From: an uncultured Spirochaetales bacterium
Lineage (GTDB): Bacteria > Spirochaetota > Spirochaetia > Sphaerochaetales > Sphaerochaetaceae
Assembly (NCBI GenBank): GCA_902781545.1
Contig: CACZJR010000003.1
Span: 1 to 64,000 of the forward strand
DNA length: 64,000 nucleotides
Direction: 5' to 3'
Position 1 is the first letter of the stretch. Each line of letters opens with the position of its first letter. This document shows positions 51,878 through 61,290 of the stretch, piece by piece. Both the position numbers and the translations under genes were made by a program. The notes under the pieces are model-generated. The model was not told the origin of the DNA. It did not search any database and was given only the letters and a program-made list of their open reading frames with translations.

Positions 51878-52690
51878 CTAGCTCAAGAATCTACAGATTG
51901 CCTCTGCCACACCGCAGCGGAGGTTGTCTGCCTTTGTCACATATGTAACCTGGCTCTTGATGTCCTCAGGGGCATTTGCCATGGCAACGGAGATTCCTGA
52001 GGCCAGGAACATGTCAATGTCATTGTAATAATCGCCTATGGACATGACATTTTCTTTCTGGAGGCCATAGTGCCTGCATAGTGCCTGCACGGCAGTGCCT
52101 TTGTTCACTCCCTTGGGTACAATCTCCAGGAAACGCGGATCTGACTTGAAGCAATCGACATCAGCAGGGAAACGCTCTGATATCCTTTTCTGAAGCAAAT
52201 CTGTGATACACGGGTCAATATGAACTCCGAGCATCTTGTTGGGGATCAGGCGCCTAATGAGGCTGTCTGTGTCAGTGATGGTCCCTCTGATGTTCGTGGC
52301 CTTGAACTCGGATTCCGCCCAGTAGTCATTTCCCGGATCCAGATACCACAGGTCATGATGATAAACGAACATCGCGCAGCTTAGATCCCTGGCTATCGCA
52401 TTGATCTCAAGTGCCACATCACGGATAATGTTGTTCTCCTCTATGAGAGTCCCGTCCCAATCCTGGACAACGCAGCCGTTGAGAGAAGGGTAGGCGTCAT
52501 GAACCCCGAGGCGCTCCATGTAATCACGTGTGGACGGTGCGATGCGGCCTGAGTTTATGGCAATATGTGCGCCTTTCTCAAAATGCGCCCACCTGATTGC
52601 CTCCCTGTTGGGTTCTGGGATGTTCTTCTGGTCATCCACAAGGGTGTTGTCCACATCAATGCAGATGAGTTTTACCGGAGTCTGTGTCAC
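51878..52690 (-). CDS. Cof-type HAD-superfamily phosphatase
   Basis: The 270-residue hydrolase has HAD motif I as CIDVDNTLVDD (residues about 10-20), motif II INSGRIAPS, a C2-type cap, and motif III/IV MSIGDYYNDIDMF. Such enzymes dephosphorylate sugar phosphates or flavin-type metabolites. It starts at a GTG, with only nine residues before the catalytic Asp, so this start is firm. There is no Shine-Dalgarno sequence, and the -10 box ends 7 bases upstream. Confidence 0.88.
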   Translation of the reverse strand: MTQTPVKLICIDVDNTLVDDQKNIPEPNREAIRWAHFEKGAHIAINSGRIAPSTRDYMERLGVHDAYPSLNGCVVQDWDGTLIEENNIIRDVALEINAIARDLSCAMFVYHHDLWYLDPGNDYWAESEFKATNIRGTITDTDSLIRRLIPNKMLGVHIDPCITDLLQKRISERFPADVDCFKSDPRFLEIVPKGVNKGTAVQALCRHYGLQKENVMSIGDYYNDIDMFLASGISVAMANAPEDIKSQVTYVTKADNLRCGVAEAICRFLS

Positions 52691-52697
52691 AGGTCAG

Positions 52698-52727
52698 AAA
52701 ATAGCATACTAGACACTTTCTGGGCAA
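52698..52727 (-). promoter_or_regulatory. Promoter of the Cof-type phosphatase gene (leaderless type)
   Basis: On the minus strand TTGCCC, 18-base spacer, TATTTT, then 7 bases to the GTG start at 52690. Confidence 0.45.
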
Positions 52728-52911
52728 CTGTAAAAAAAAGTCTTTCAGTTCGTAAAAATTTTTTACACAATTTGGCGGTTAAAATGAAAAATATTAAACA
52801 AAAAGCTTGACTGCAATATACTGATAATATACATTTATTATTGGGATAAAAGGATATTTTTCTTATAGACCGTATTTGAGACTGGATTCCAGAAGGGAGA
52901 GGGAGAGACGG

Positions 52912-53616
52912 GTGAAGAAAGCATTGATTCTTACAGTATTGCTTTTGCTCATTATTGTGCCCTCTGCTTTCTGTGAGGTATCAATCGGTTTCAAGTTGCA
53001 TAAGGAGCCGGAGTCTCAAAACTATGATTTCAAGTCAAGTTTCACCTCATATGATATAAGCAAGACTGCAAACGACATTTATGCGAACTATAAGAAAAAT
53101 ACTGCATCTAATCTCAGCTTCCAGGATTCAACACTAGAGGTTCCTACCATAGGTTATGGCACATGGACGAAAAGCTTATTTTTCTTTTCCCTGAAATTCA
53201 GTTTCTCCAGGATGCAGATGACCAAGAACAACGTGACCTACTATGGCGGTTATGATGTTGAAATATACAAGCCTGTGTATTTCAACACAAATCCCGGATT
53301 AACACAGTACTCTGAGTCATGTGATAAGCTTGATGAGTTCTCCGATAATGCCGGAAGAGTCACAGTTTCTCCGGAGTCATCCAGTGATGCAACCATCATC
53401 ATTGATTTCAATGACAGGGAGTATAAAAAACAGGATACTCCGACATCAAAGGATGCGCCGTATTCAGGCTCAACCTTCGCGAACTCTGACCCACAGTTTG
53501 ATCACTATAGGGAAGGGTGGCTTTATCCTATAGCCTTCAGATTCTCAAATCACAGTTATGAGATGGAAGGAACCTACACCGCAACAATAAGAGTGGAGGT
53601 CATATCAAACACATGA
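52912..53616 (+). CDS. Secreted protein 1 of a four-gene envelope operon, unknown
   Basis: The 234-residue product has a signal peptide (KKALILTVLLLLIIVPSAFC). I start at GTG, where the signal peptide begins and a purine-rich GGGAGAGGGAGAG lies upstream; an ATG 36 bases earlier would add twelve charged residues. The mature part is Ser/Asp/Tyr-rich and beta-like, and ends with EGTYTATIRVEVISNT, a strand pattern G-x-Y-x-A/S-x-V/I shared by the next three proteins. No family is recognised. The operon is distinctly AT-richer than its surroundings. Confidence 0.65.
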   Translation: MKKALILTVLLLLIIVPSAFCEVSIGFKLHKEPESQNYDFKSSFTSYDISKTANDIYANYKKNTASNLSFQDSTLEVPTIGYGTWTKSLFFFSLKFSFSRMQMTKNNVTYYGGYDVEIYKPVYFNTNPGLTQYSESCDKLDEFSDNAGRVTVSPESSSDATIIIDFNDREYKKQDTPTSKDAPYSGSTFANSDPQFDHYREGWLYPIAFRFSNHSYEMEGTYTATIRVEVISNT

Positions 53617-54383
53617 AAAAGATTGTTCTTGTGCTGATCATCCTTGTTGTTGTCTCGGCCCTGTATTCAGAACAGCTCTCTGATACATCTTTTGATATTA
53701 CGGCGTTTAAGAGAGGCGGTATTCCAAAGACCATCATCAATGTGTATACCGGAGTATCGGATTCTTTCTCTTATACTTCCGAGGACGGGTCAAGTGGCCC
53801 GAGTCAGTCAAGTGTCTTTGATATTACTGCAATTGCAGCCAAGGGCAGTAATACTGTTGCAGACGCGATAATAATCGAATATATAACAAACAAAAAAACC
53901 ACTTTGGTAATCACACTGGAGTTCACACCGTTCAAAAGCTATTCCTATAACGGTGATGTCCCTGTACTTGATAATAATAGCAATTGGAAGGATGCAAATT
54001 ATTACTCGCCTAACCCGGACTCGGGCAGCAACGATTTCATAGGCTCTGCAGAGAACTGCCTTTATGAGGGGGAATACTACAACTACTATTCAAAGCTGAC
54101 AACTGCAAATAAACAGTATGAGACCTCTGATGTCCTTGATTTGAAGGCAAAATCCAACGGAAACAGCAATGTCACAATATCATTAACTAACAAGGTCATT
54201 GCAGAGAAAGGCGGACAGAGCTCTGATATCCTGGTCAACAACCATAACAGCACATTACCTGGGATTGGAACCAAAATGCTGACCTCGAAAAGGGTGTTCA
54301 GCCTGAAAGATATTAATTTCAACAATCTCACCGGCGGGAAAGACTATATCTCGACTGTGACCATCACCATAGGAGCAAACTGA
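53613..54383 (+). CDS. Secreted protein 2 of the envelope operon, unknown
   Basis: The 256-residue protein has a signal peptide (KKIVLVLIILVVVSALYSEQ) and a mature region full of Ser, Thr, Asn and Tyr. It has no cysteine pair typical of pilins, apart from a single Cys near residue 150. The C-terminus GGKDYISTVTITIGAN matches the shared final-strand pattern. The start overlaps the stop of gene 1 by 4 bases (ATGA), so translation is coupled. Confidence 0.65.
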   Translation: MKKIVLVLIILVVVSALYSEQLSDTSFDITAFKRGGIPKTIINVYTGVSDSFSYTSEDGSSGPSQSSVFDITAIAAKGSNTVADAIIIEYITNKKTTLVITLEFTPFKSYSYNGDVPVLDNNSNWKDANYYSPNPDSGSNDFIGSAENCLYEGEYYNYYSKLTTANKQYETSDVLDLKAKSNGNSNVTISLTNKVIAEKGGQSSDILVNNHNSTLPGIGTKMLTSKRVFSLKDINFNNLTGGKDYISTVTITIGAN

Positions 54384-54394
54384 GGGGAGGAAGA

Positions 54395-54985
54395 ATGAAG
54401 CGGTTTCTACTTGTCATTACATTCTTAATTCTCTCCATATCAATTTGCTTTGCTACAGAATATCTTCACAACAATAATGCCGGAAGTATTCCCGTTTACG
54501 GATTCATGGGAGAATACTGGATCCTCTCTGTCAGCACAATCAACCATGGCGGCGGTCCCGTTGGGATGGATTTTGATCTTCTGGGAGATGATGTCACTTA
54601 CAATGCCAATATTGAGAATAATAACGGCACAATCATTGGTGGTTTTGATCTGGGAAGGTTGATCGGGTATTGGACATTCATTGTGGATCTCAGAAACAAC
54701 AGCACATGGACCCTGTGTATTGAGCCGTCATCTCTCATGGTTACAGACGGATCGTCTCAGACCCAGATAGATTATTATCTTGCACTCGGATTTGATGACG
54801 GAGATGAGGTCGTAGATCTGATTGCCAAAAGCGGAAGACAGAACACATTCTCAAGAAATGAAAGAATCTCTTCCCAGAACAAGCAGATACGATTCATGCT
54901 GGATTATTATGACCAGGATACAAGATACAGCTGGCCGGATGGCAACTATAGCGCTACCGTAACAATAACGCTGGAGAGAAACTGA
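54395..54985 (+). CDS. Secreted protein 3 of the envelope operon, unknown
   Basis: This 196-residue protein is the shortest of the four, with a signal peptide (RFLLVITFLILSISICFA). The mature sequence has alternating hydrophobic strands and ends in DGNYSATVTITLERN, the clearest form of the shared terminal strand. The ending resembles the last strand of fimbrial or spore-coat-U-like beta sandwiches, but no further match supports that. GAGGGGAGGAAG precedes the ATG. Confidence 0.65.
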   Translation: MKRFLLVITFLILSISICFATEYLHNNNAGSIPVYGFMGEYWILSVSTINHGGGPVGMDFDLLGDDVTYNANIENNNGTIIGGFDLGRLIGYWTFIVDLRNNSTWTLCIEPSSLMVTDGSSQTQIDYYLALGFDDGDEVVDLIAKSGRQNTFSRNERISSQNKQIRFMLDYYDQDTRYSWPDGNYSATVTITLERN

Positions 54986-56364
54986 TGGGAAGTAAAAGAG
55001 TTCTGATCTGTCTAATTCTATTGATTCTCTCTATCTCTCTGTTTGCTGATCCCACCATGTATTTCAAGTTGAATGACAGGTGTAATCTCATAGACCTGGA
55101 GCCGACTCTTTCCCAAGGGACAAACAAGTATCTGACCCACACCATGGTTTCAGAATACAAGGACCAGTCCGAGAACATCGATACTTCAGGTTTGTCAAAT
55201 GATTCCTTCTACTATTACAAACAGGCCCTTGCGACCGTTGGAATCATTGACCTGAATTTTCTGAATGGTCAGTCGGGCTTTGAGAATGCAAAACTCAAAG
55301 TCACTGTCACATCTGGTGAGAACTGGTATTACACTCTTGTGGAGGACAGTAATTTCAAACGGCATTTCGGGGTGGATTTATTCGCACGTGCCTCCACCGG
55401 AAGCGGCGGTGACTTCAATGTCACTGGTGTCAACGGAAATCAGTCTGATACCGGCATCCGGTTTGGAAAGCAGGGCGGAATTGATGCCGGTGTAAGTACA
55501 ATTGAATTAGAGGTAGGTAATTCCAATGGTACCAGCAAGTACAGATCCGCTTGGTTCGACATTTGCCTTGTCACAGATTTGCCGGTAATGGGTGACGACC
55601 AGCTGATTCCAACAGACTCCTATTATATAGGAAATCTCACATTCGAGATCAGTTTGATTTCTGCGACCCCCGGGCCGGGAGGTGAGGATGTTGTCTTAAG
55701 CTATCGGGGAAAGACCCTCGCTGCCGAGTATCTTGTCCAGGTAGTAGGCTATTACAAGCCAGGAGACCCTTCTTCCTCGATGGACAGCACTGCCATCTTC
55801 TATGTTGAGAGAAACGAAGATGCAATTGATATCGCAAACACATATGATACCGGTGCAAAAGTCGAGATTGCCCAGTATCATTTCACTACCAACTCAAAGA
55901 ATGCCGGATCCTACAGCGCTTCGGATCCAGGAAATGTTTATATCTTCCTCTCAACCTCTGCTGATGCAAGAAATGCCAACAATGCGGAATTCAGTCTTGA
56001 TTGGATTGACGGACCAAGGGAACAACAGCATACAAATACATCAATTAAGTATCTGACCACTTTGGAATCAAGCAATACTACGTTCGGACACAAGTATGGA
56101 GATCCTCAGTCTGCGGAGACTCTGCCTTCAAATGGAGCTGTCTCTTATAACGCTGCAAACTTTTATGACTACAGCCTTGTCATAGAGCCGGAGAAATACA
56201 AGGACAAGTCGGCCTCATATGTCAGGTGGCATGACGACGGTGCGATTTATCTGACTATTCCGAAGGTCAACGGATATCCTGATGCTCAGTCACTCGGTCT
56301 GAAAGCAGGAAGCTATAAGTCAAACATCTACATCCACATTGTCACGGACTTCCATCCCAAATAA
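54985..56364 (+). CDS. Secreted protein 4 of the envelope operon, large, unknown
   Basis: The 459-residue protein has a signal peptide (RVLICLILLILSISLFADP) and opens with PTMYFKLNDRCNLIDLEPTL. It probably contains two or more beta domains; the end, GSYKSNIYIHIVTDFHPK, matches the operon's terminal-strand pattern. Being last and largest, it could be a tip or anchor protein of a surface assembly, although no usher or chaperone gene is present. It starts one base inside the previous stop (TGATG), so is coupled. Confidence 0.65.
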   Translation: MGSKRVLICLILLILSISLFADPTMYFKLNDRCNLIDLEPTLSQGTNKYLTHTMVSEYKDQSENIDTSGLSNDSFYYYKQALATVGIIDLNFLNGQSGFENAKLKVTVTSGENWYYTLVEDSNFKRHFGVDLFARASTGSGGDFNVTGVNGNQSDTGIRFGKQGGIDAGVSTIELEVGNSNGTSKYRSAWFDICLVTDLPVMGDDQLIPTDSYYIGNLTFEISLISATPGPGGEDVVLSYRGKTLAAEYLVQVVGYYKPGDPSSSMDSTAIFYVERNEDAIDIANTYDTGAKVEIAQYHFTTNSKNAGSYSASDPGNVYIFLSTSADARNANNAEFSLDWIDGPREQQHTNTSIKYLTTLESSNTTFGHKYGDPQSAETLPSNGAVSYNAANFYDYSLVIEPEKYKDKSASYVRWHDDGAIYLTIPKVNGYPDAQSLGLKAGSYKSNIYIHIVTDFHPK

Positions 56365-56436
56365 CTAATGTGAACTTTTGTGTAGTGATTGAAACTTATT
56401 ATTGATTAAAGTCTCTTTGAGGGGTAAACAGAAAAC

Positions 56437-57141
56437 ATGAAGTTGATTTATGTCGTGGAAGACCATCAGGTAATTAGAGACGGAGTACGCAGGTACCTTG
56501 AGCTTGCAGGCTACAAGGTGCTCGGGTTCGGGAATCTGGCATCGGTCCGTGATGCGTTCAAGATCACAAAGGCGGATCTCCTGATCCAGGATGTGATGCT
56601 GCCGGACGGGGACGGGTTTGAGTTCGTCCAGGAGCTCCGGAAGAGCATGGATATCCCGGTGATCTTCATGACGGCCAAGATAGCTGAGGAGGACCGCATC
56701 CATGGCTTTGAGCTCGGTGCGGACGACTATATCTCCAAGCCTTTCTCACCGAAGGAGCTTGTGCTGAGGGTCCAGGCCATCCTCAGGAGGGTTGACGGAG
56801 GCCAGGAGGTCGAGACCAGCCATAAGTATTATTATAAGGCAGACAGCGGCATCATGTGCTTTGACGAGGTCGAGCACAAGGTGACGGTCAACGATGAGCC
56901 AGTTGCACTCACCGCCGCAGAGTGGAGGATCCTGGGACTTCTGATCGGGAACACCTCCAGGATCCTGCCCAGATCAGAGATCCTCAAGAAGTGCTTTGAC
57001 TACACATCCGAGTCCTATGAGAGGATCGCCGACACACACATAAAGAACCTCAGGGCAAAGCTCGGTCCTTACCCGTGGATTGAGACGGTCCGTGGTTACG
57101 GATACAGGTTCATCGGTTATCCGGTGGAGGAGAAGGCCTGA
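56437..57141 (+). CDS. OmpR-family response regulator
   Basis: The 234-residue protein has a receiver domain with the acidic pair VVEDH, phospho-acceptor Asp52 (LIQDVMLPDGDG) and Lys in MTAK, followed by a winged-helix DNA-binding domain (LTAAEWRILGLL to GYGYRFIGYP). The sensor kinase gene starts on the last base of its stop codon. The pair lies 72 bases behind the four-gene secreted operon and may control it. Confidence 0.93.
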   Translation: MKLIYVVEDHQVIRDGVRRYLELAGYKVLGFGNLASVRDAFKITKADLLIQDVMLPDGDGFEFVQELRKSMDIPVIFMTAKIAEEDRIHGFELGADDYISKPFSPKELVLRVQAILRRVDGGQEVETSHKYYYKADSGIMCFDEVEHKVTVNDEPVALTAAEWRILGLLIGNTSRILPRSEILKKCFDYTSESYERIADTHIKNLRAKLGPYPWIETVRGYGYRFIGYPVEEKA

Positions 57142-58622
57142 TGAGGAAGCTCTTCTTCCGTTACTTCATAAGCATTTTCTCAATTGCTGTTGTTGTGCTT
57201 CTGGTTCAGTTCGGCGTGCTGCTTCTTCAGTATAGGACAAGCCAGGACAGGTGGAAGAACAAGGTCTATGACGATTTTGTCGTCTCTGTGGAGAATGCAA
57301 TAACAGACGGTGATTTCACCGATTATGGGCTTAACGGAATAATGATGGCCGTCTCCAACATAGATGACAACAGGGTAAGCGGATTCCTGCTGCGCGACGC
57401 AAGCGGCTCCAACATGGTGGCGTTCGGAAAGACGGCCGAGGGGCGCATGCTGACAAGTCTCTTCTCCGGCAACCAGAGACTCCAGGACCAGGGTGAGTCC
57501 ACAACCCGTAACGGAAAGCTCACAAGGATCAACCTCAAAGTCGTTTACTCCGAATTTGGGCTTGTCTCTGATATTTCCATTGACGGTGTCACATCCGGGA
57601 AATCCGAGATAAAGATCCCCGCGATGCTCAAAGGCCAGGATGTCATAGGCTCGATTGTCATTGCCTTTGACGGAGAGGATTCGTTCATAATCGATCTTCT
57701 GACATTCAGCCCAAGAACCTACGAGTACTCCAAGGACATCATCAACTCCTGCATCAAGGGCCTGATGTTCAGCATCCCTGTCTGTCTTGTGTTCGCGCTT
57801 GTAGCGGCATGGATCATCAGCTCAAGGAACACGAGATACATCAACGATGTCCGCAAGGCCCTCAATGACCTGTCCCATGGCAAACCGAATGTCACAGTCC
57901 CCAAGCAGGGCAACAGCGAGCTCAATGAGATCTCTGATGCCATAGAGGAGCTGGATAAGGACCTTCAGGCTAATGCAAAGAGCCGTAAGGCATGGCTGAG
58001 CAGCATCTCACATGACCTCAACACGCCTACAGCGGCGATGAAGATGATAATCGACGGCCTGAATGACGGGGTGTTCCCTGCTGATGAGAGCACACTCAGG
58101 GAGCTTCAGGTCGAGAACGACAAGCTTTCTGAGAGAATCGGACGTGTCATAGAGTTCTCCAACCTCCAGGCTGACGCAAAGCCGGTGATGGAGAACCTGG
58201 ACGCAAGTCAGTTCATCAGTGATGTCCTGTCCTCCTTCAAGGATGCACAGTCAGTCCAGGCATCGGCCACATGTCAGAGCATCAGATGTGATGACAGCCT
58301 CATGTTCCGTGCCGTGACAGAGCTTCTGGACAATGCTATCGCAGCCAGAGGTGACTCGACCGATCCTGTGGTCTGGACGGTGGGGGAGGCTGACGGCTGC
58401 TACAGGATGGAGATCACGAACCCCGGACGTATTCCGGCTTCAATGGACGCAGATTTCTTCGAGCCCTGGGCCCGTGGTGACTGGTCACGTACAAGCGGAG
58501 GCTCGGGTCTTGGTCTTCCCATTGCATCAACCATAGTGTTCCTGCATGGCGGTCAGATCACTTTGACCCAGAAAGAGGATGATCTTGTAAGTGCTGTGAT
58601 CAGCTGGCCTGCTCAGGCCTGA
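57141..58622 (+). CDS. Sensor histidine kinase
   Basis: The 493-residue kinase has membrane helices at about 10-28 and 210-230 enclosing a 180-residue extracytoplasmic sensor domain, then a HAMP-like linker, a HisKA domain with WLSSISHDLNTPTAAMK (His near residue 291) and a HATPase with TELLDNAIAA and GGSGLGLPIAS. The sensor domain is not recognised. It ends overlapping the convergent thrH gene by 10 bases. Confidence 0.93.
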   Translation: MRKLFFRYFISIFSIAVVVLLVQFGVLLLQYRTSQDRWKNKVYDDFVVSVENAITDGDFTDYGLNGIMMAVSNIDDNRVSGFLLRDASGSNMVAFGKTAEGRMLTSLFSGNQRLQDQGESTTRNGKLTRINLKVVYSEFGLVSDISIDGVTSGKSEIKIPAMLKGQDVIGSIVIAFDGEDSFIIDLLTFSPRTYEYSKDIINSCIKGLMFSIPVCLVFALVAAWIISSRNTRYINDVRKALNDLSHGKPNVTVPKQGNSELNEISDAIEELDKDLQANAKSRKAWLSSISHDLNTPTAAMKMIIDGLNDGVFPADESTLRELQVENDKLSERIGRVIEFSNLQADAKPVMENLDASQFISDVLSSFKDAQSVQASATCQSIRCDDSLMFRAVTELLDNAIAARGDSTDPVVWTVGEADGCYRMEITNPGRIPASMDADFFEPWARGDWSRTSGGSGLGLPIASTIVFLHGGQITLTQKEDDLVSAVISWPAQA

Positions 58623-59227
58623 CTCTCATCCACAAAGGCCTTTATCTCAGCGAAGAACTCATCATAGGTGGTGCAGAGCTTCAAATCAGGCTCTTCCTTG
58701 AGTATGTTCACAGGAGCACGGAACAGACAGCCTTTGTCCGCCTTGCGGATCATAGTCAGGTCATTGTAGCTGTCTCCGGCGGCAAAGGTGCGGAAGTTCA
58801 TTGACCTGAAGCCGTCGATTGCCTTTCTTTTTCCGTCCTGCTGGCGCAGCCTCATGCCGGTGAGCATTCCCTTGTCATCTACTATCAGGCTGTTGCAGAG
58901 GATTGTGGGCCAGCCCAGCTGTCTCATCAGGGGCTTGGCGAACTCTGTGAACGTGTCGGAGAGAATGACTACCTGCGTGATCTCCCTGACCTTGTCCAGG
59001 AACTCGCGGGCGCCTTCAAGCGGGCGGATTGTGGCAATGACATCCTGGATGTCCTTCAGTGTCAGGTTGTGCTCCCTGAGGATGTTCATGCGGTATCTCA
59101 TGAGCTTGTCATAGTCAGGCTCCTCACGTGTTGTGATCCTGAGCTCTGGAATCCCGGTCTTCTCTGAAAATGCAATCCAGATTTCGGGTACAAGCACGCC
59201 TTCAAGGTCCAGACAGATAATCTCCAT
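58613..59227 (-). CDS. thrH: ThrH: phosphoserine phosphatase / homoserine phosphotransferase
   Basis: The 204-residue HAD protein matches ThrH: LDLEGVLVPEIW (motif I), VILSDTFTEFAKPLMRQLG (motif II) and TFAAGDSYNDLTM (motif III/IV). In Pseudomonas ThrH moves phosphate from phosphoserine to homoserine, bypassing ThrB. No thrB lies in the window while hom, lysC and thrC do, so ThrH is the likely source of phosphohomoserine. I use the ATG with AGGAG five bases upstream; a GTG two codons earlier overlaps that site. It is 11 bases after thrC. Confidence 0.9.
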   Translation of the reverse strand: MEIICLDLEGVLVPEIWIAFSEKTGIPELRITTREEPDYDKLMRYRMNILREHNLTLKDIQDVIATIRPLEGAREFLDKVREITQVVILSDTFTEFAKPLMRQLGWPTILCNSLIVDDKGMLTGMRLRQQDGKRKAIDGFRSMNFRTFAAGDSYNDLTMIRKADKGCLFRAPVNILKEEPDLKLCTTYDEFFAEIKAFVDESQA

Positions 59228-59238
59228 ATTCACTCCTT

Positions 59239-60711
59239 TCAGATTCCCAGCACCTGCAGCACATATTCCATGACTGCGGTCCTGTCAATCACATCATCGT
59301 GAAGCTCCTTCTTGCTCTCCAATGAGCTGAGGTTCTTGGGTACAGGAACTCCGGTCTTCTTTGAGATCTGCTCGATCTGGAAGAACTCATCGCCGCTGAC
59401 AGGAAGTCCTATCGCCTCAGATACCGGGGCAGGGAACTTGTATGGGCTGGCTGTGGACAGCACCACAACAGGGACATTGTCCTTCACCTTATTCATGTAG
59501 TCTCCGGCGGCCTTGATTCCCACAGCAGTGTGCGGGTCGCAGAGATAACCGTCCTTGCGGTAGGTCTCTCCGATTGTGGAGATAGTCTCTTTCTCTGTGC
59601 AGCAGTATGCCTTGAATGTATCTGTGATTCTCTTAAGCACGGAGGCCTGAACCTTGAAGCTGCCCTTTGAGCTCAGGTCACTCATCCATGACCTCACCTG
59701 TTCTGCATCGCATCCGCAGGCCAGGAACAGAAGTCTCTCAAGGTTGGATGAGACCAGTATGTCCATGGACGGCGAGCTTGTGCGGTAGAACGGACGCTGT
59801 CTGTCATAAAGGCCGGTTGTCAGGAAGTCGGTCAGGACGCGGTTCTCGTTTGACGCACAGATGAGGTGCCTTACCGGAAGTCCCAAGAGCTTCGCGAAGT
59901 AACCTGCGAGGATGTCACCGAAGTTGCCTGACGGGACCACGAAGTCAATCTGGTCTCCGAGGCTGATGCGGTTCTCTCCGACAAGGTCTGAGTAGGCCTT
60001 GAAGTAGTAGACTACCTGAGGGGCAAGACGTCCGATGTTTATTGAATTCGCGGAGGAGAGGGTCTTTCCTGCATTCTTGAGCTCTTCCATTGCATTTACC
60101 TTGGCAAAGGTCTGCTTCACTGCGGTCTGGCAGTCATCGAAGTTGCCCCGCACCGCGCAGACTCTTACATTGGAGCCTTCCTGTGTGACCATCTGGGCAC
60201 GCTGGATGGGGGAGACGCCTCCGTCTGGATAGAACACTATGATCCTTGTTCCCGGCACGTCGTGGAAGCCCTCAAGAGCTGCCTTGCCTGTATCACCTGA
60301 TGTAGCCGTCAGGATGACGGTCTCATCCTTGTCTCCTGTCTGCTTTTTTGCCGCGGTGATCAGCTGTGGGAGCATTGAGAGAGCAACGTCCTTGAACGCA
60401 GATGTGGGACCCCTGAACAGCTCAAGCACATATTTGTCTCCGACTTTCACAAGCGGTGTCAGGTCTTCTGTCTCGAATTTGCCCCTGTAGGCCTTCTGTA
60501 CCAGGTCCTCCATGTCATTGAAATCAGGAAGGAGGTGGGACAGGATCAGGCGGGCCATCTCCAGAGTGGGCTGGCCGATTACGGACCTCCAGTCAAACGG
60601 GCTGGAGAGGATCTCCGGCGAGATGAACAGACCTCCGTCAGGTGATATGCCGGAGAGGACGGCCTGAAGGGAATTACAGCTGTAGTTGCTACGCGTACTT
60701 ATGTATTTCAT
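59239..60711 (-). CDS. thrC: Threonine synthase
   Basis: The 490-residue PLP enzyme converts phosphohomoserine to threonine. It is the long class: N-terminal ISTRSNYSCNSLQAVLSGIS with PDGGLF, the PLP lysine in GPTSAFKDVALSMLP, TSGDTGKAALEGF, and PSGNFGDILAGYFAK. The ATG used has AAGGA six bases upstream; a TTG two codons earlier is the alternative. It is read with thrH and follows the ACT regulator gene on the same strand. Confidence 0.95.
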   Translation of the reverse strand: MKYISTRSNYSCNSLQAVLSGISPDGGLFISPEILSSPFDWRSVIGQPTLEMARLILSHLLPDFNDMEDLVQKAYRGKFETEDLTPLVKVGDKYVLELFRGPTSAFKDVALSMLPQLITAAKKQTGDKDETVILTATSGDTGKAALEGFHDVPGTRIIVFYPDGGVSPIQRAQMVTQEGSNVRVCAVRGNFDDCQTAVKQTFAKVNAMEELKNAGKTLSSANSINIGRLAPQVVYYFKAYSDLVGENRISLGDQIDFVVPSGNFGDILAGYFAKLLGLPVRHLICASNENRVLTDFLTTGLYDRQRPFYRTSSPSMDILVSSNLERLLFLACGCDAEQVRSWMSDLSSKGSFKVQASVLKRITDTFKAYCCTEKETISTIGETYRKDGYLCDPHTAVGIKAAGDYMNKVKDNVPVVVLSTASPYKFPAPVSEAIGLPVSGDEFFQIEQISKKTGVPVPKNLSSLESKKELHDDVIDRTAVMEYVLQVLGI

Positions 60712-60733
60712 GTTCAATCCTTGTTGTCTGCTG

Positions 60734-61171
60734 TCAGTCTATGGCTATGAGTTTGGTGTTATCCACCCCGGTGCATTCGTCAATGTCCTTCAGGAGCCCT
60801 GTGACAGGCTCCGGCATGGCGCTGATGTCCAGTGTGATCGTCACGCTTGCCTTCCCATGGACGGGAAGGCTCTGTGTTATTGTGAGGATGCTTGCTCCGG
60901 CAGATGAGATCACGGTCAGGACGTGGCTCAGGATACCTGTCTCATGGGAGAGAAGCATCGATATGACAGCCTTCCTTCCGTCTGAGAGGCGTATGGGCTC
61001 CAAGATAAAGTCCTTGTATTTATAGTAAGTGCTGCGTGATATGCCGACCATCCTTGTGGCCTGCATGACGTTCTTTGCCTTGCCTTCCTCTATCATGTGC
61101 TTTGCCTTGAGCACCGCATCGTAATAATCGGGTAGTATACTTTTGTGCACTATCAGGTAGTTTTCAAGCAT
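60734..61171 (-). CDS. ACT-domain protein (PheB/ThrR type, UPF0735)
   Basis: The 145-residue protein has an N-terminal HTH-like region (NVMQATRMVGISRSTYYKYK, about 39-58) and a C-terminal ACT domain (VISMLLSHETGILSHVLTVI). This is the UPF0735/PheB layout; a Bacillus homologue has been described as a threonine-responsive repressor of threonine genes. Its place between thrC and the divergent hom-lysC pair fits the same role here. GGAGAG precedes the ATG. The 119-base gap to hom holds the divergent promoters and a TGCATTGCA palindrome near 61200. Confidence 0.87.
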   Translation of the reverse strand: MLENYLIVHKSILPDYYDAVLKAKHMIEEGKAKNVMQATRMVGISRSTYYKYKDFILEPIRLSDGRKAVISMLLSHETGILSHVLTVISSAGASILTITQSLPVHGKASVTITLDISAMPEPVTGLLKDIDECTGVDNTKLIAID

Positions 61172-61290
61172 TTTTCTCTCCGCATATTGCCATTTTGTTG
61201 CATTGCATGATACATTGTCCTCAATAAAAAGACAAGTGTTTTTGAGAGACGTACATTTTATTTTTTTGTGCGCGTCAAAAGGGAGACAGT

